From Epiperipatus broadwayi (Eukaryota; Onychophora; Udeonychophora; Euonychophora; Peripatidae), in contig JAQFVV010000073.1 of assembly GCA_028023455.1 (NCBI GenBank), positions 1 to 64,000 on the forward strand: a stretch of 64,000 nucleotides of DNA, written 5' to 3'. Of the stretch, positions 1 to 15,763 are shown one piece after another. Positions within the stretch are counted from its first letter, which is position 1, and each line of letters opens with the position of its first letter. The position numbers were made by a program, and so were the translations under genes. A model generated the notes under the pieces. That model saw only the letters and a list, made by a program, of their open reading frames with translations, did not search any database and was not told where the DNA came from.

Positions 1-499
1 TGATTACATTACTGTATACATTAGAAATAGTAAATTATTATTGAACCTAAAAGTAAAATGATTGTTTCCTCATTACATCATTACATTTGAAGCTATGTGT
101 TGATTTAGATAGCATATATATTTAAACAAAATTTCTTAGATTTTTTTAACACTTTATAATAAGACTAATTGTTTATAAAAGATAGGCAAGTCTGTCAAAT
201 AGTGAATATCAGCTTTGTCAATTAATTGTTGAAAAAAACCTTTAGACAAAAGTGTGGATCAACATGTTGGCAAACCATATTGATTGGATTGGATGAGATG
301 ACAGTGTTAATCCCTGCTCTTTCCACGAATCACGAAATCATTTATTATCACTATATAATGTATTTACAGTTTTTGTTTACTAAAATTTTATCTATGTGAA
401 TATATATATAATGATCAGCAACATTATTTGGATTAATAGTACTATTGTCAAAAATCAACAAAACTGCACATAGGCTTTAATGCTCGGGAATTTATAAAA
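1..499. other. AT-rich noncoding sequence
   Basis: No reading frame of protein-like composition and no clear repeat is visible. The only notable items are short TA runs near 400. I see nothing functional that can be supported. Confidence 0.6.
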
Positions 500-583
500 C
501 GTTTCAACGTTAAATCTGTGAGCCTGATCACAAGTCGGACGGTCTACCATCTACGTCAAATCGCGCTGGGCACTGCTAAAGAT
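500..583 (-). repeat. tRNA-related SINE head fragment
   Basis: This block is GC-richer and CpG-containing compared with its surroundings. Read on the minus strand it holds an A-box-like segment, TAGATGGTAGACC, followed about 7 bases later by an anticodon-loop-like stretch ACTTGTGATC, the usual layout of a tRNA-derived SINE head. The expected B box is not intact: the sequence decays after GGCTCACAG. A SINE fragment is an inference from this layout; a short open frame across it on the plus strand is not credible as a gene. Confidence 0.35.
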
Positions 584-1026
584 AAATTATTAATCTGCTA
601 TTTTCAATACATGTATGAGTTTAAAGTTTTGAATTTTATTGACTTAAGAGATGCTAAAAATTATGTTTTATTAAGCAATAAATATTTTGTAATTGTCAGT
701 GCCAGCCTATTTATTACTTTACTTTAAACTCTTAAAATTATTATAAGATCTCGGATCAATATTTATTATGAAGTAATTAATAGTTCACAGAATAGAGTTA
801 ATAATTCATCAAAGATAAGTAATAAATAAATTATTCACAACATAGCCAACTGGGGAGATGGGTAACCAGGGGTCAGCTTTCTGAAAGAAAAGTCCTAATA
901 TATTTGTAATGTAAAGTTTTTTTAAAATCTGGCCTAGTTCAAATCTTAGAACATGTGCTTGACAGTAGTATACATTAATCACTTTGAGACCATTATGTTT
1001 ACTATATATATATTTTAAATAGGGTA

Positions 1027-1395
1027 TATGAGCAGAGACTTTCACGCGACCCACCACTCTTCACTTCATCTAATAACATCGATACACTTGAACACATATA
1101 TGTCAATAAGAGAAATAATCACCAATATATGTATTTCATGCTAAACCAGCAAACATCAGTTGGTCCATATTATCATCTCTACACATATATGAAATAAGTG
1201 CTCAGATATATATTAAGATAGCTGATCTTCATACTTTAATGGACAGGCTTCAATTCACTCCACATTTCAACTCTTCAACCATCCATCCAATTGAAAATCT
1301 GATAATGGAACGCTCAAAGGCCACCCTGAGGCTGAGATTCTCGTCACACCCACGTTGACCTAAAGTTAAACTGTCCCTTCATGTACAGGACATAA
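1027..1395 (+). repeat. Dispersed repeat family, copy A
   Basis: This copy aligns collinearly with the reverse complement of 22779-23092 (copy B). Shared landmarks in order are: a CAATATATGTATTT-like segment, GCTAAACCAGC, CAGTTGGTCCAT, ATCTCT, CTTCAATTCACTCC, CAACTCTTCA, TTGAAAATCTGATAATGGAA and GTTGACCTAAAGTTAA. Its start (GAGACTTTCAC followed by ACCCAC) also matches the minus strand of 13305-13560 (copy C). The shared order over more than 300 bp shows a dispersed, non-coding element. The family name and class are unknown to me. Confidence 0.65.
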
Positions 1396-2472
1396 TCCAC
1401 GTAATACACATACAAGGGATGGGCTATAAATTAATTTGTCAGCTTACTCGTATTTACAAATATTTTAAATAATATTTTGTTTCCATCTTTAAAAAAATAA
1501 AAACTGAACTAAGTAATGCAATTTAAAAATAAATACTGTATATCAAGATTTTGCTATTATTTTTAAATAAAATTATTTAAAATTAGATTTCTTATTCAAG
1601 CTTCAATAGCAGCAATTGATTCGGAAAGTATCAAATGCAAATATCAAATTTTGAAAATGTAAAGTTTTATTTTTTGAAAAATATAATTACTCCATTCTGA
1701 TAACTTATATTAAATTTGATTATAAAAAAAGCAAATTGTTTATTATACAATTATCTCGTTCAATAAAAAATAATTGAATTTTTTACAAAGAGATAACGTT
1801 CGATATTAATATTAATTATGTTCGGAAAGTAAGCATATATATATATATACACGTCTGGCAGTTCAGTTTATATCCAGAAAGTAATTATAATAGAAGTATG
1901 AAAAAGCTAGTCCTTTAATGTCACCAAAATTATTTAAAACTTTGTGATTTAATAAAAATACGATTTACTGCATGATATCACAAAGGTATTAATAACCGAA
2001 TTTTATTTGATTAATATATTGACCAACAGATTTACTAAACAGTTATTAGTGAGATTAATGATATTTAAGTGACCTGAAGCTTCAATAGTAATTACAAAGA
2101 AGAAGATATAGTAATAAATTCTTTTTGAAGTTTATTAAAGTAAAACTTTAGAGTTTATATAATATATTAGAAATTTCACATATTAGGGAACACTAGAGTT
2201 AAATAATATAATAGCTTAACATTATCGATATATATAAAATCCATGTAAATGTTTGTCTGGAAGGCTGTCATGTGTTTTCTGTGAATGCATGCTTGACAAT
2301 AAGATTGTTATTTGTCAAAAAAATATTATGTTTGTCCATAATGCTATCAAGTTCACAATTGAAAAATAAAATAAAAAACTTTAAATTTGATTTTATAAAT
2401 AAATAACTATAATTGAACTGTAATTATAAGAATTTTATGCAAAGTAAGTAATTCCACTCTTTATATTTAATA
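1396..2472. other. AT-rich noncoding sequence
   Basis: Only AT-rich sequence with short TA microsatellites (for example near 1836) is seen. There is no coding frame and no resolvable repeat boundary. Confidence 0.55.
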
Positions 2473-2955
2473 ATTAAAACAGGCAAAACTATATATATAT
2501 ATAAATATTATATTATTTATTGGATTTATAAGTCTTTATTTTTTTGTTTATATATATATATATATATATATATTGCCACTCAGTGCAACCAGAGTAATCA
2601 ATGGATGCCAGACGGCTTGTGCATAAAATCCCCATCTACTGCCTACTCACCCAATATCCCCAGACTAGTTTCTGGCTTGTGGCCTTTGTCATTGAGGAGT
2701 CTTGGATCTAAGAGTATTGCACCTAGATCTTAGGAAGGTGGCTGCTGGAGGGTTTCATTAGATACTAAGATCTGGGTGGAGTGCTCTCAGATCCAAGCCT
2801 CCTCAATGACGAAGGCCACACACCAGAAACTAGTCTGGGGATAGTGGATGAATAGGCACTAGATGGGGATTTTATGCACAAGTCTTCTGTCATCTATTGA
2901 CTAATCTGGCTTGCACTAAGTGGCATTACATATAGAGAGTTTTGCCTGTTTTAAT
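2473..2955. mobile_element. Foldback (MITE-like) element, copy 1
   Basis: The outer ends are inverted copies of ATTAAAACAGGCAAAACT (left at 2473, right ending at 2955). Long internal arms run roughly 2575-2740 and 2750-2924 and pair with each other through landmarks such as CAGACTAGTTTCTGG, ATTGAGGAG and GCACTNAGTGGC. A TA microsatellite sits between outer and inner parts of the left arm only, so it probably expanded after insertion. There is no coding capacity, so the element is non-autonomous. Related copies lie at 12354 and 36689. A 3-bp target duplication (TAA) is possible but not firm. Confidence 0.75.
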
Positions 2956-3534
2956 AACAGTTAAGAGCAAGCATAAGAAATGGTGATCATCTGATGTGAT
3001 ATTTAAAAATCTGTTATTTTTATTACAAACCATATTTTATGCAAAGGAAGTAATTCTGCCATTAACAAACCATAATTTTTTGCAATGTCTGTAACACTGT
3101 CAAATTCAGATATCAAATATAACAGGTGTACTTAAAATTAATTTAGCTTTATGAATACCTTGTTGGGTACATTTGTGGAGTGTAGCAAACAGGTCATATT
3201 GTTTGAGGCAGTTTTTTTTTCAATTTTTCAGTTGTGAACTTCTCACATTTATTTATATAATTTTAAAATCTTTAGTTTAATTTACATTAAATCTTAAAAA
3301 AAATATTAAAACAACCAATTAAAAAACAATAGTTTTTCCATAGGCTGGATAAAGTTTGGTTTATATATAATTTCTAATAAAAATGTCTACTTCACATTAC
3401 TATAATTATTTATAGAGTCAATTTTTTTTACATGTGCTTGTTTATTGAAAAATTAGTCCAAGAAATTTACATAAATAATCACTTGTTTAGGAACTTAAAT
3501 AATTGTCTGAATACATAATCCCTTTAATTGGTTA

Positions 3535-3542
3535 ATTGGGAT
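3535..3542. repeat. Target-site duplication, left (ATTGGGAT)
   Basis: The 8-mer ATTGGGAT immediately precedes the left TIR and is repeated exactly at 5272-5279 directly after the right TIR. Confidence 0.75.
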
Positions 3543-5271
3543 GGTAATCATCTGAAATCCCGGCACGGCCACATGGGGCATTGATGCTATACAAAAATCA
3601 ATCAAATATAACATTACCAGGTTGCCACAACTTTTTTTTTTTATAGAACATGATTTTTTTTTGATTAAACAAATTTTTATTTCATTTATAACATGATTTC
3701 TTTTTTGTTAAATAAATTTTTATATTCATTTTCATTGTTTTTTTTTTTTAACCTGACATTTTTATTTATTCAATAAATTTTGGTAATTTAATTTGTGTTT
3801 ATTTTTCTGAATTTTAAAATTTTGGAGTGTTTCATGATGAAAAAACTTGTTTTAACCCACCGGGAAAATATAATGGTACAATTATTTGGGACTTGTTTCG
3901 ACTTTGTTCTACCATTTTTTTGGTTGACTAAATTGTTTTTCTTCTTCTTATTAAATTAAAAGTAACTTTTGTGTTGTTGGGGATTAAAAAATTTTTTTGA
4001 AACCCCCACCCTCGGATCAATAATTGTAAGAAAAAGTCAATAATTTTTTTTTTAACAACTTTATTTCACTTTTTACTTTTATTTATATTTGTTTGAATTA
4101 GCCTTTTTTTTGGCTTCTACAAAAAACAGCTTTTGGGGGGCTTTCATACTGTTATTATTAACAAAAAGTAAATAAAAATAGTCATTTATTTTAACCCCAA
4201 TTGTTTTAACCCTGCTGAAAACATATAATGCAATTATTTGGGAATTGTTTCAAATTTCTTCTACCTTTGTTTTTTTTTTTTTGGTTGACCAAATTGTTTT
4301 TCTTCTTATTAAATCAAAAGTAACTTTTGTTTTTTGGGGGTAAAAAATTGTTTTCAAACCCCCACCCACACTCAGAAAAATAATTGTAACAAAAACTCAA
4401 TAGTTTCTTTTTTTTTTCAATAACTTTTTACTTTTATTTATATTTCGTTTGAATTACCTTTTTTTTTTGGCCTTCTACAATAAATTGCTTTTTTGGGGGG
4501 CTTTCATATTTTGTTATTATTAACAAAAAGTCAACAAAAATAGTCATTTATTTTAACTCCTCTGAAAAAAGTTAATCCAAATACTTGTCAATTTCTAATG
4601 AAATAAAAACAAAAAAAAGTACACAAACTTTGGACTTGTAGAACTTGTTTATTATTTGATTGTTGTAATAAAAACAGTCTGATATTTGGAAGAACATTAT
4701 GTGCCTGAAAAAAGGACACAGTCTCCATCACTTTCAGTACTCACCATTTCTGAAAAGTTGAAAAATTGCACATTCTTCTCATACCTTTTATTTGTCTCAT
4801 ATTTTTCATGCTGAAATGTGACTTAGTTTGTGAGATTTGTTGAAGCATGTTCGAACATACCCTTTGCCACTTTTTTACATATTAACATTTTTAGGGAAGG
4901 TTGGGGACCACATGACAATTATTAGTAATTAACAACATTATTTAAATATAAATGACATTATTCTATTATGGAGACTTGAAAAATTGTACCAATTTGAAGT
5001 TAAAACACCCTCAAGTGATATGATAATCAGCTATGAATAGAATGAATACACATAAATAGTTTCGAAGCACAAAACAGGCCATAATATTTTTGTGCAATGT
5101 CATGTAAAGTGGCCTAGCAATAGGTTAATACAATAAAAATGTTGTATTTAGCTGTAACAAATATAAATGTTGTATTTAGCCATAAGGCTGGCCACGGAAA
5201 CAGCATTTTTATGTGTTTTGACACATAAACAATGCCATCAGGTGGCCATGCCTGGATTTCAGATGACTACC
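3543..5271. mobile_element. Non-autonomous TIR DNA transposon with 8-bp TSD
   Basis: The left end begins GGTAATCATCTGAAATCC and the right end, reverse complemented, begins GGTAGTCATCTGAAATCC. Similarity continues through GGCACGGCCAC and GGCATTG, giving terminal inverted repeats of about 41 bp with few mismatches. Both ends abut ATTGGGAT, an 8-bp direct repeat. No transposase frame is present in the 1,729-bp interior, which is T-rich and contains a 354-bp tandem duplication. Eight-bp duplications are typical of hAT, P and Merlin transposons; the GG start is unlike the usual CAG start of hAT ends, so the superfamily is left open. Confidence 0.75.
3849..4555. repeat. 354-bp tandem duplication inside the TIR element
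   Basis: Two diverged direct units begin at 3849 and 4203, each starting GTTTTAACCC. They share in order AATTATTTGGGA, TTGGTTGAC, GTAACTTTTGT, CCCCCACCC, GGGGGGCTTTCAT and ATAGTCATTTATTTTAAC. A third start is barely visible near 4550. The units carry poly-T runs of different length and no coding frame. Confidence 0.7.
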
Positions 5272-5279
5272 ATTGGGAT
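5272..5279. repeat. Target-site duplication, right (ATTGGGAT)
   Basis: This is an exact copy of 3535-3542, adjoining the right TIR of the 1.73-kb element. Confidence 0.75.
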
Positions 5280-5878
5280 TTATTATTTTATTTCTATCAG
5301 CTGAAAATCACTTTAAGTAAGCCACCACTATACCAGTAAAGAGCTGCACAAATCTTTCCTTGTCATTTGAAGTTAGAAAACTCTTTCTAAATAATTATTT
5401 CAGAAATATTTAATTTGGTCCTTTAAATTAAAAATGAAAGTAATCATTATTATGATTTTGAGTATCTGAATTTCTTTTCTTATATTATTATTGATTATTA
5501 TCAATTGACTGCTAGATGATGTCTTTGGATTTAGACTTGCCTTTCTTTCCATAGCTTCTCCTTACATTATTCTTGAAAATTTTATTTCATTCAATTCATC
5601 TCATACTTAGTGTGTTTACACATTTTGGGATACAATTTAGAATTTCAGTTAATGACTTTTTTATAATCTTTTCTATAATAGATGTTAAAGAGACTCAGCA
5701 AATAAAAAAATTTCCAGTATGTTTTTCTTCTGAGAAACATTGAGAATAAAGACTTGTTTTTTTTTTATCAGTTTATTTTCTTTTTAATAGAATCTAGATA
5801 TCCATTTTGTGACCAATAATTGGATAACTAAGTAGGTTGATAAAGATAATCTATCTAAAAAAATACTGAGCTTATTAA

Positions 5879-5880
<2 letters not shown>
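5280..5880. other. AT-rich noncoding sequence
   Basis: No coding frame, tandem repeat or TIR pair was recognised here. Confidence 0.5.

Positions 5881-5949
<69 letters not shown>
5881..5949. repeat. (TA)n microsatellite
   Basis: Two TA runs are separated by a short TTAATATTTTA interruption. The right run ends exactly where the GC-richer block at 5951 starts. Confidence 0.9.
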
Positions 5950-5950
<1 letters not shown>

Positions 5951-5952
<2 letters not shown>

Positions 5953-6060
5953 AACCCCTCACACCTATCACCAACACTAACAATTACCCAGGGGCGCCAA
6001 TTCTATGGATCATAGAATAAAATATTTATTTAACTTTACCTAAATCTATTCATGAGGCTC
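5951..6060. other. Possible LTR edge
   Basis: The block begins TGTAACCCCTCACACC and contains CAGGGGCGCCAATTCTATGG followed by an AATAAA-bearing AT-rich segment. TG-starting ends of this style are common in LTR retroelements. On the minus strand TTGGCGCCCC resembles the first bases of a tRNA-Lys primer-binding site, but no LTR pair and no gag or pol sequence is visible nearby, so this stays a weak call. Confidence 0.2.
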
Positions 6061-7980
6061 TTAATTAAAGCTTTCACCTAAAACTAACTCAGTTGAGGGA
6101 TACAGAGGTGTATGAGGTGTACAATGTACATTAGATGTGGGAGAAAATATTATTACTAATAGGAATAAACATCTATTAAGTTCTATGCTAGACAAAATTA
6201 AATTGGTAAAATTCTACCAGCTAAAATTAACTAATAATACTCTCTACTTCACCTCCTCCCATCATCCATATGCACTGAACAACCTCTACCATATTATACA
6301 ATTAAACTAATAACTAAAATAAAATAAAAAATAATATTTTAGAAATTGTAATGTATAATTCACTAGATCTAAACTCAAACTAAACTTATCATTACTAAAT
6401 TTTAACTACTCACTAATCTAATCTGGCTAAATGAATTTATTATCTAATCTAAATTATATATTGAAGATCTCAGGGAATTAACTTATGGTATGGCTTGATC
6501 TAACATTTCTATACCTCAAATTATTATTTAACACTATGAAAATAATATTATAAACCAAACAATACCCTAATTAGATACTTGCAGTTAGATAATGAAAGAA
6601 ATCGGGCACATTTTGATTTCAATTCATCATCTAAACAAAAATTAAATAACAAAACCCTTTTAAAAATGATCAGTAGGTAATTGGCATCTCATATAGTGTT
6701 TGAATCAAGGAAATCAACATCATCATATCTTGAGATTTATTATAATTAAATAAAATACAATTATGTTACATTAAATAAAATAAATGTATAAGCATGTGTG
6801 GAAGTGTGAAACACGAATGAATGTTATAGAAGAAACTCCAAATACAAATTTAGATAACAAAATATTTATTAATCAAATAGAAAATAGTTAAATCAACATC
6901 TACTTTTCTTTTATTGTTATTAACACAAATTCCAAAGGGATTTAATATTATTGAGTACAGGTTATACAAGAAGATATAATACAACATGATTCATTAACTT
7001 TTACATCTACTATATATTTCATTCATCAGAACATTTTGATAGATTGGTAAACATTTTATTTGAAACATTAAATGAACTAAATAAGTCCCTATTATTTACT
7101 ATAAAGAAATGTCTCTTTAGCTATCAGTGATTTCTGATAGACTTATACAAAAATAAAAACAAAATAAATATGACCTTACACTTTTAGTAACTGATTACTA
7201 AAGTATCTTTTATTCAGCCTTTTGCTGAATATCACTCATTTATTACTAAAAGTTTATAACAACAACATAGATTAATATTCTAATTACTGAACAAATTAAG
7301 ATTTTGCATTGTTACTTTTTAAATATCTTAAATAAAATTAAAATAAGGGGATTTAAACTAAGAATAATATTAGACTATCTTACCAAAGAAAATAAATACT
7401 TCTATTAATTAAATGTATTTTCCTTTGTAGTTTTAAGGTAAAGTATTCTATTGAATAATTAGGTTCTGCTTTGCCAAAATAAAGTAAATCTTTGTATTCA
7501 TTAACTAATGTCCTATCTTTGCTTAATTATTTATGCAAATTATGATTAAATGATAAAAATCAATGAGATGAAGCTTAAATGATTACTACAAAATGTTTTA
7601 ACATGATAAGTAAAGTTCTACATTAATAATGAATTTTTTTATATCAAAATTAACAATTTGTGCATGAATCTGTATTATGCTGTGTGTCAAAGAAAATAAA
7701 TAAATAATGTTAATCAATCTAATCGGTTTGCTTATGATATTTCAATATAATCATAATACGGTTGGAAGTGAAGATCAATCAATCTTTATTTATCAACTAT
7801 AATACAGATGTTTTATAAGACACTATACTTTCCTTTTATTCTTCCTTTTTATCATAAACCATCAAACACTAGGCTATAGCATAAGCTGGAAAACATCCAA
7901 TACACACATGGGATAACAGATTTATATAATTCAAAACAGGTAATATAACAATAACTTCCAAGTCTATCTTTAAGACTAAA
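6061..7980. other. AT-rich noncoding sequence
   Basis: Apart from the possible continuation of a decayed LTR-like block, no gene, TIR pair or tandem array was recognised. Base use is A-rich on the plus strand throughout. Confidence 0.5.
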
Positions 7981-8130
7981 TAATTGGTGGAATAACTCAT
8001 CACCACATGAAAATCAGGGAGAAAACATCTCTAGCTTCATACACTTTTAATTCAATAATTGGTGGAATAACTCATCACCAAATGAAAATTAGGAATATAA
8101 CATCTCTAGCTTCATACACATTTAATTCAA
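7981..8130 (+). repeat. 75-bp tandem duplication
   Basis: Two units begin at 7981 and 8056, each starting TAATTGGTGGAATAACTCAT and ending AATTCAA. They differ at only a few positions. Confidence 0.85.
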
Positions 8131-12353
<4,223 letters not shown>

Positions 12354-12569
12354 AGGCAAAACTCTCCATACAGTAGCACCACTCAGCACAAGCCAGAGTA
12401 ATCAATAGATGCAGAAACATTTATGCTTAAAATCTCTATCTAGTATCTACTTATCTACTATCCCCAGACTAGTTTTTAGCTTGTGGCTTTCTTCAATGAG
12501 GAACCTTCCTGCATCCATTGATTACTCTGGCTTGCACTGAGAAGTGCTACTGTATGAAAAGTTTTTCTT
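12354..12569. mobile_element. Foldback (MITE-like) element, copy 2 (internally deleted)
   Basis: The ends are inverted: AGGCAAAACTCTCCATACAG on the left and, reverse complemented on the right, AAAAACTTTTCATACAGTAG. The interior keeps the family landmarks CAGAGTAATCAATAGATGC, CCCCAGACTAGTTTTTAGC and CAATGAGGA, followed directly by the opposite arm. It is about half the length of copies 1 and 3, so most of one arm and the loop have been lost. Confidence 0.7.
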
Positions 12570-13304
12570 AAGACTTCATAAGAAATTTGAGCATTGGAAG
12601 TAACATATGGATCCATGGAACTTGATCCACAGTCTACCGTTGCACTAAAATATGCAGAGAATTTTATAATAATAAAACAAGTATATTTTTTAATTAAAAA
12701 TTATATTGCTAATTTTTTTAATTGAAAATGTTTTCCCACAGAGATCATACCATTGACATTAAAAACATTTATTTTAAATAACATTTTATGTTAATGAATA
12801 GCAAAGTATTAAATACAGGTATTTATATACTAGTTGAGCAGTGAAATGTCAAATACATATTTATTTAGAAAAATGATGACGTAACTTTATTTAATACTAG
12901 AAATGCTACAAATGGCTACTAACACACATTTATGTTTTTTGTGAAAAATTATCGTCCACCATGTGAAACAAACATGCATTTAAGGTTTTTGTGAGAAATT
13001 ATATCCCAATAAGTAAACTTAGAACAATCGAAATTTATTACAAATGGTAACAAAACCAAATATATTTAACCATGCAATTTTGTCCAATTACAAAATGTTG
13101 TTTCTTAGCATCACTATAGCGAACTGAAATTTCTTACCTTGATCCATGTGTCATTAGAAATGGCTATTCTCTTTCGACAAACATGAATGTAATACTGCCA
13201 TTGTTTGGCCATAAAATTAGTAGTAAACTAACATTTTGACTAATAACTTTCTTTTTATCAGATATTATCTAATATTCCCTTAAAAAATTAATTTTTTTCT
13301 TTTT
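12570..13304. other. Noncoding sequence with imperfect duplication
   Basis: Segments around 12925 and 12970 share an ACA-ACATTTATG / TTTTTGTGAAAAATTAT-like pattern with a spacing near 50-60 bp. No gene is visible. Confidence 0.4.
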
Positions 13305-13560
13305 AGAAGATTCGAACTGAGACTTTCACATGCCATCATATATTGCTGATTCACCTGATCACACACATGTTGAAAAGATAAATATTCACCAATATATGGT
13401 AATCTGGACCAACTGAAGAGTGCTAGTTTAGCACAAAATACATATATTGGTGATTATTTATATTTTCAACATGTGTGCGATCAGGTGGGTCAGCAATATA
13501 TGATGGTACTGAGAGTTGTGGGTCATGTGAAAGTCTGAGTTCGAATCCCACATATAGTAC
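13305..13560 (-). repeat. Dispersed repeat family, copy C (foldback form)
   Basis: Two long arms pair with each other: left about 13310-13400 and right about 13430-13550, with landmarks CATCATATATTGCTGA, CACATGTTGAAAA and CACCAATATATG. The minus strand of the right arm and loop matches copy A (ACCAATATATGTATT, GCTAAACTAGC, CAGTTGGTCCA). Near the outer edge lies GAGTTCGAATCCC, a good match to the pol III B box, hinting at a tRNA-related head. Confidence 0.65.
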
Positions 13561-15061
13561 ATATATAAATGCAGGTGTTAGGTCTGTACAACATATTAAT
13601 TTTTAGAAGATTGTATATGTGCTTAATTTGGTCTTTATATATACATTTGTTTGTGCTGGTTACCTTCATTACTGCTGGACTAATATGTAAGTACTTAGAT
13701 ACAAAAATAGAAAGATAGATAGATACAGAGATAGATATGAATCAAAAAAATAATGTTTACAATTAATTTTTTTATCTAATTTAAATAAAAATAATATTGA
13801 TGGCTAGATTATCAGTAAATGCTAATTTTATACTTCACAAAAGTTAGCAGCCCCTCATTCTTTTGAAATTAAAATTTCTTTGTTTTCATTTTTAAATTGC
13901 AGGAAAACTAAAGGGACTATACATGTACCAATATCATCATTCTCTGCAGTTCAACTTCCTTTTTAAAATGGTGTATGACATGTTAAAATCAGACAAATTT
14001 TTTTATTTTTTATTAATAAGTCCATTTAATTTTTTTTCTGCTCAAATTATTAGATTGTAAAAAGAAAAGTATAAATGTTTCAATAGTCAAATTTAATAAT
14101 AAAATGGATTCAACATTTTTAAAAGATTTTGCAATTTAAAGTCTTCATGTCAAAAATAATCATTACATTGATATCATTTTCCAAGAAATAACTGCAGATT
14201 GGTGTACATGGCTTCAAGTCACTTGAAAACTGTTAGTTTTTATATAACCATAGTGTTTTTATGCTTATGTTAAAGCTTAAAAAAATATAAAATGTTGCTT
14301 TCTCTAGAATTATTTTACAAGTAAAAAATCAATAATATTGATGTAAAAAGTTACAACAATGGGAGAAGACAGGCTTTCCCAGATGCTGATTGGTTGGTTC
14401 TCAATCTGAATAAAAGAAGAGCACCTGTCAATAATTTTCACTGCTCCAACTTCTTTGTTTTGATTTTCAAAATGAAAATGAATGTTTTAGAGTATTTTTT
14501 TATTATTATTTTTCGTACATATTATAGATTATTTACTAATGAAATTTATAAAGATGGAAAAACAAATACAATACTCAAATGAATTGAACCAATTCACTCA
14601 TGTTCACAGAAACACAGCATGAAAATACAATATAAATTGTATATATAATTATTTGTCCAATTTCTTATACAAATTCCTATTAAAAATGTAATTAATGCTA
14701 AAAGATACAACATTTTCCAAACAATTTTGAAAATAGATGCTTATTGAATCAATCTATTCATTTTATACAAGTGTTGCACATTGATAATAGAGAAATTGTT
14801 ATTATTAGTGATAAAATGATTTGAAATTAAAATTTGTAATAAAAATATGTGGACCAAGGACCAACTTTATTTTCTATTTTTATGGCAATGAATTTTAAAA
14901 CAGTTTATCGACAACTTTGTGAAAGGAGACATAAAATAAAAATGATATGCCTAATGATGGAATTTTTAATTTGAAATAATTAACATACAGAATATCATCT
15001 TTACTGATGCTGAATTTATACCCACCACCTGGCTGGTATTATAGAATGTGCTCTTAAGTGA
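13561..15061. other. AT-rich noncoding sequence
   Basis: A short GATA-type run occurs near 13710. A 62-codon frame near 14394-14582 has no protein-like features. Nothing else was recognised. Confidence 0.45.
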
Positions 15062-15082
15062 AAAAAGGTTAGGGACCCCTGG
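15062..15082 (-). repeat. hAT-like terminal motif
   Basis: On the minus strand the sequence reads CCAGGGGTCCCTAACCTTTT, which matches the well-known end style of non-autonomous hAT elements (CAGGGGT, then AACCTTTTT). The partner end was not found within several hundred bases, so this may be a truncated or decayed copy. Confidence 0.35.
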
Positions 15083-15678
15083 ATTAAATTATTATTTCCA
15101 ATTATGAAGATTATCTTCAGAATGTTTTAATGGAGAATGTAACATATATAAAAATTTAGTAAATTCATGTTAAAAGTTTAGAAACCTTAACAGCCATTAC
15201 TAAAAGAAACTACCTTTAGTAACATTTGTCTTGTATGACTATCATCTTAAAAATATGGATCATTATTAACATCTTTTGTAGAATTTGAGATGTAAAGTAT
15301 CAGATATTGAGAAGCTCTGCAGGTTTCTGTTATTTAAATTTTAAAAAATAAAAAATAAGATATTTGATCATAGTGGTATACATACATCCCATATTTTTCA
15401 TTTGATACATATGTAAAATGGAATAAAAATAACAGATTTTCTATAAAAATAACATACTTCATTATAAATCTCATTATGATATTTATGGAGAAGCAGATTA
15501 TTTAGATGAAAAATATTATTTCATTGATGATTAAATTCAGTATTGTATAATGTCAAAAAGATTAAAATATCAATATTATATCTCTTTAATAAAAAATTAT
15601 TCAGTTTTTTAAATGCAATATTATAGAATCTACTATTTAAATATTAATTTATATAGTGTAATGTTTTTATAAATTACA
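15083..15678. other. AT-rich noncoding sequence
   Basis: No gene or repeat was recognised between the hAT-like end and the outer inverted arm at 15679. Confidence 0.5.
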
Positions 15679-15763
15679 ATAATAACAGTAGCTTACTCCA
15701 CTGCATTTGTGCTTTACAGATCGACCGCTTATTATAATTAATACTCTCCTTTCCAAACATATC
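15679..15763. repeat. Outer inverted arm flanking the Penelope pair, left
   Basis: Landmarks CAATAATAACAGTAGCTTAC, TATAATTAATACTCTCC and TTTCCAAACA recur in reverse complement at 18768-18843. The left arm carries about 10-15 extra bases in the middle. The arms are clearly more diverged than the Penelope copies they enclose. Confidence 0.65.

Noticed and set aside
518-727. 69-codon frame near the left edge
   Set aside because: It starts at GTG and overlaps a tRNA-related fragment on the other strand; no protein features.
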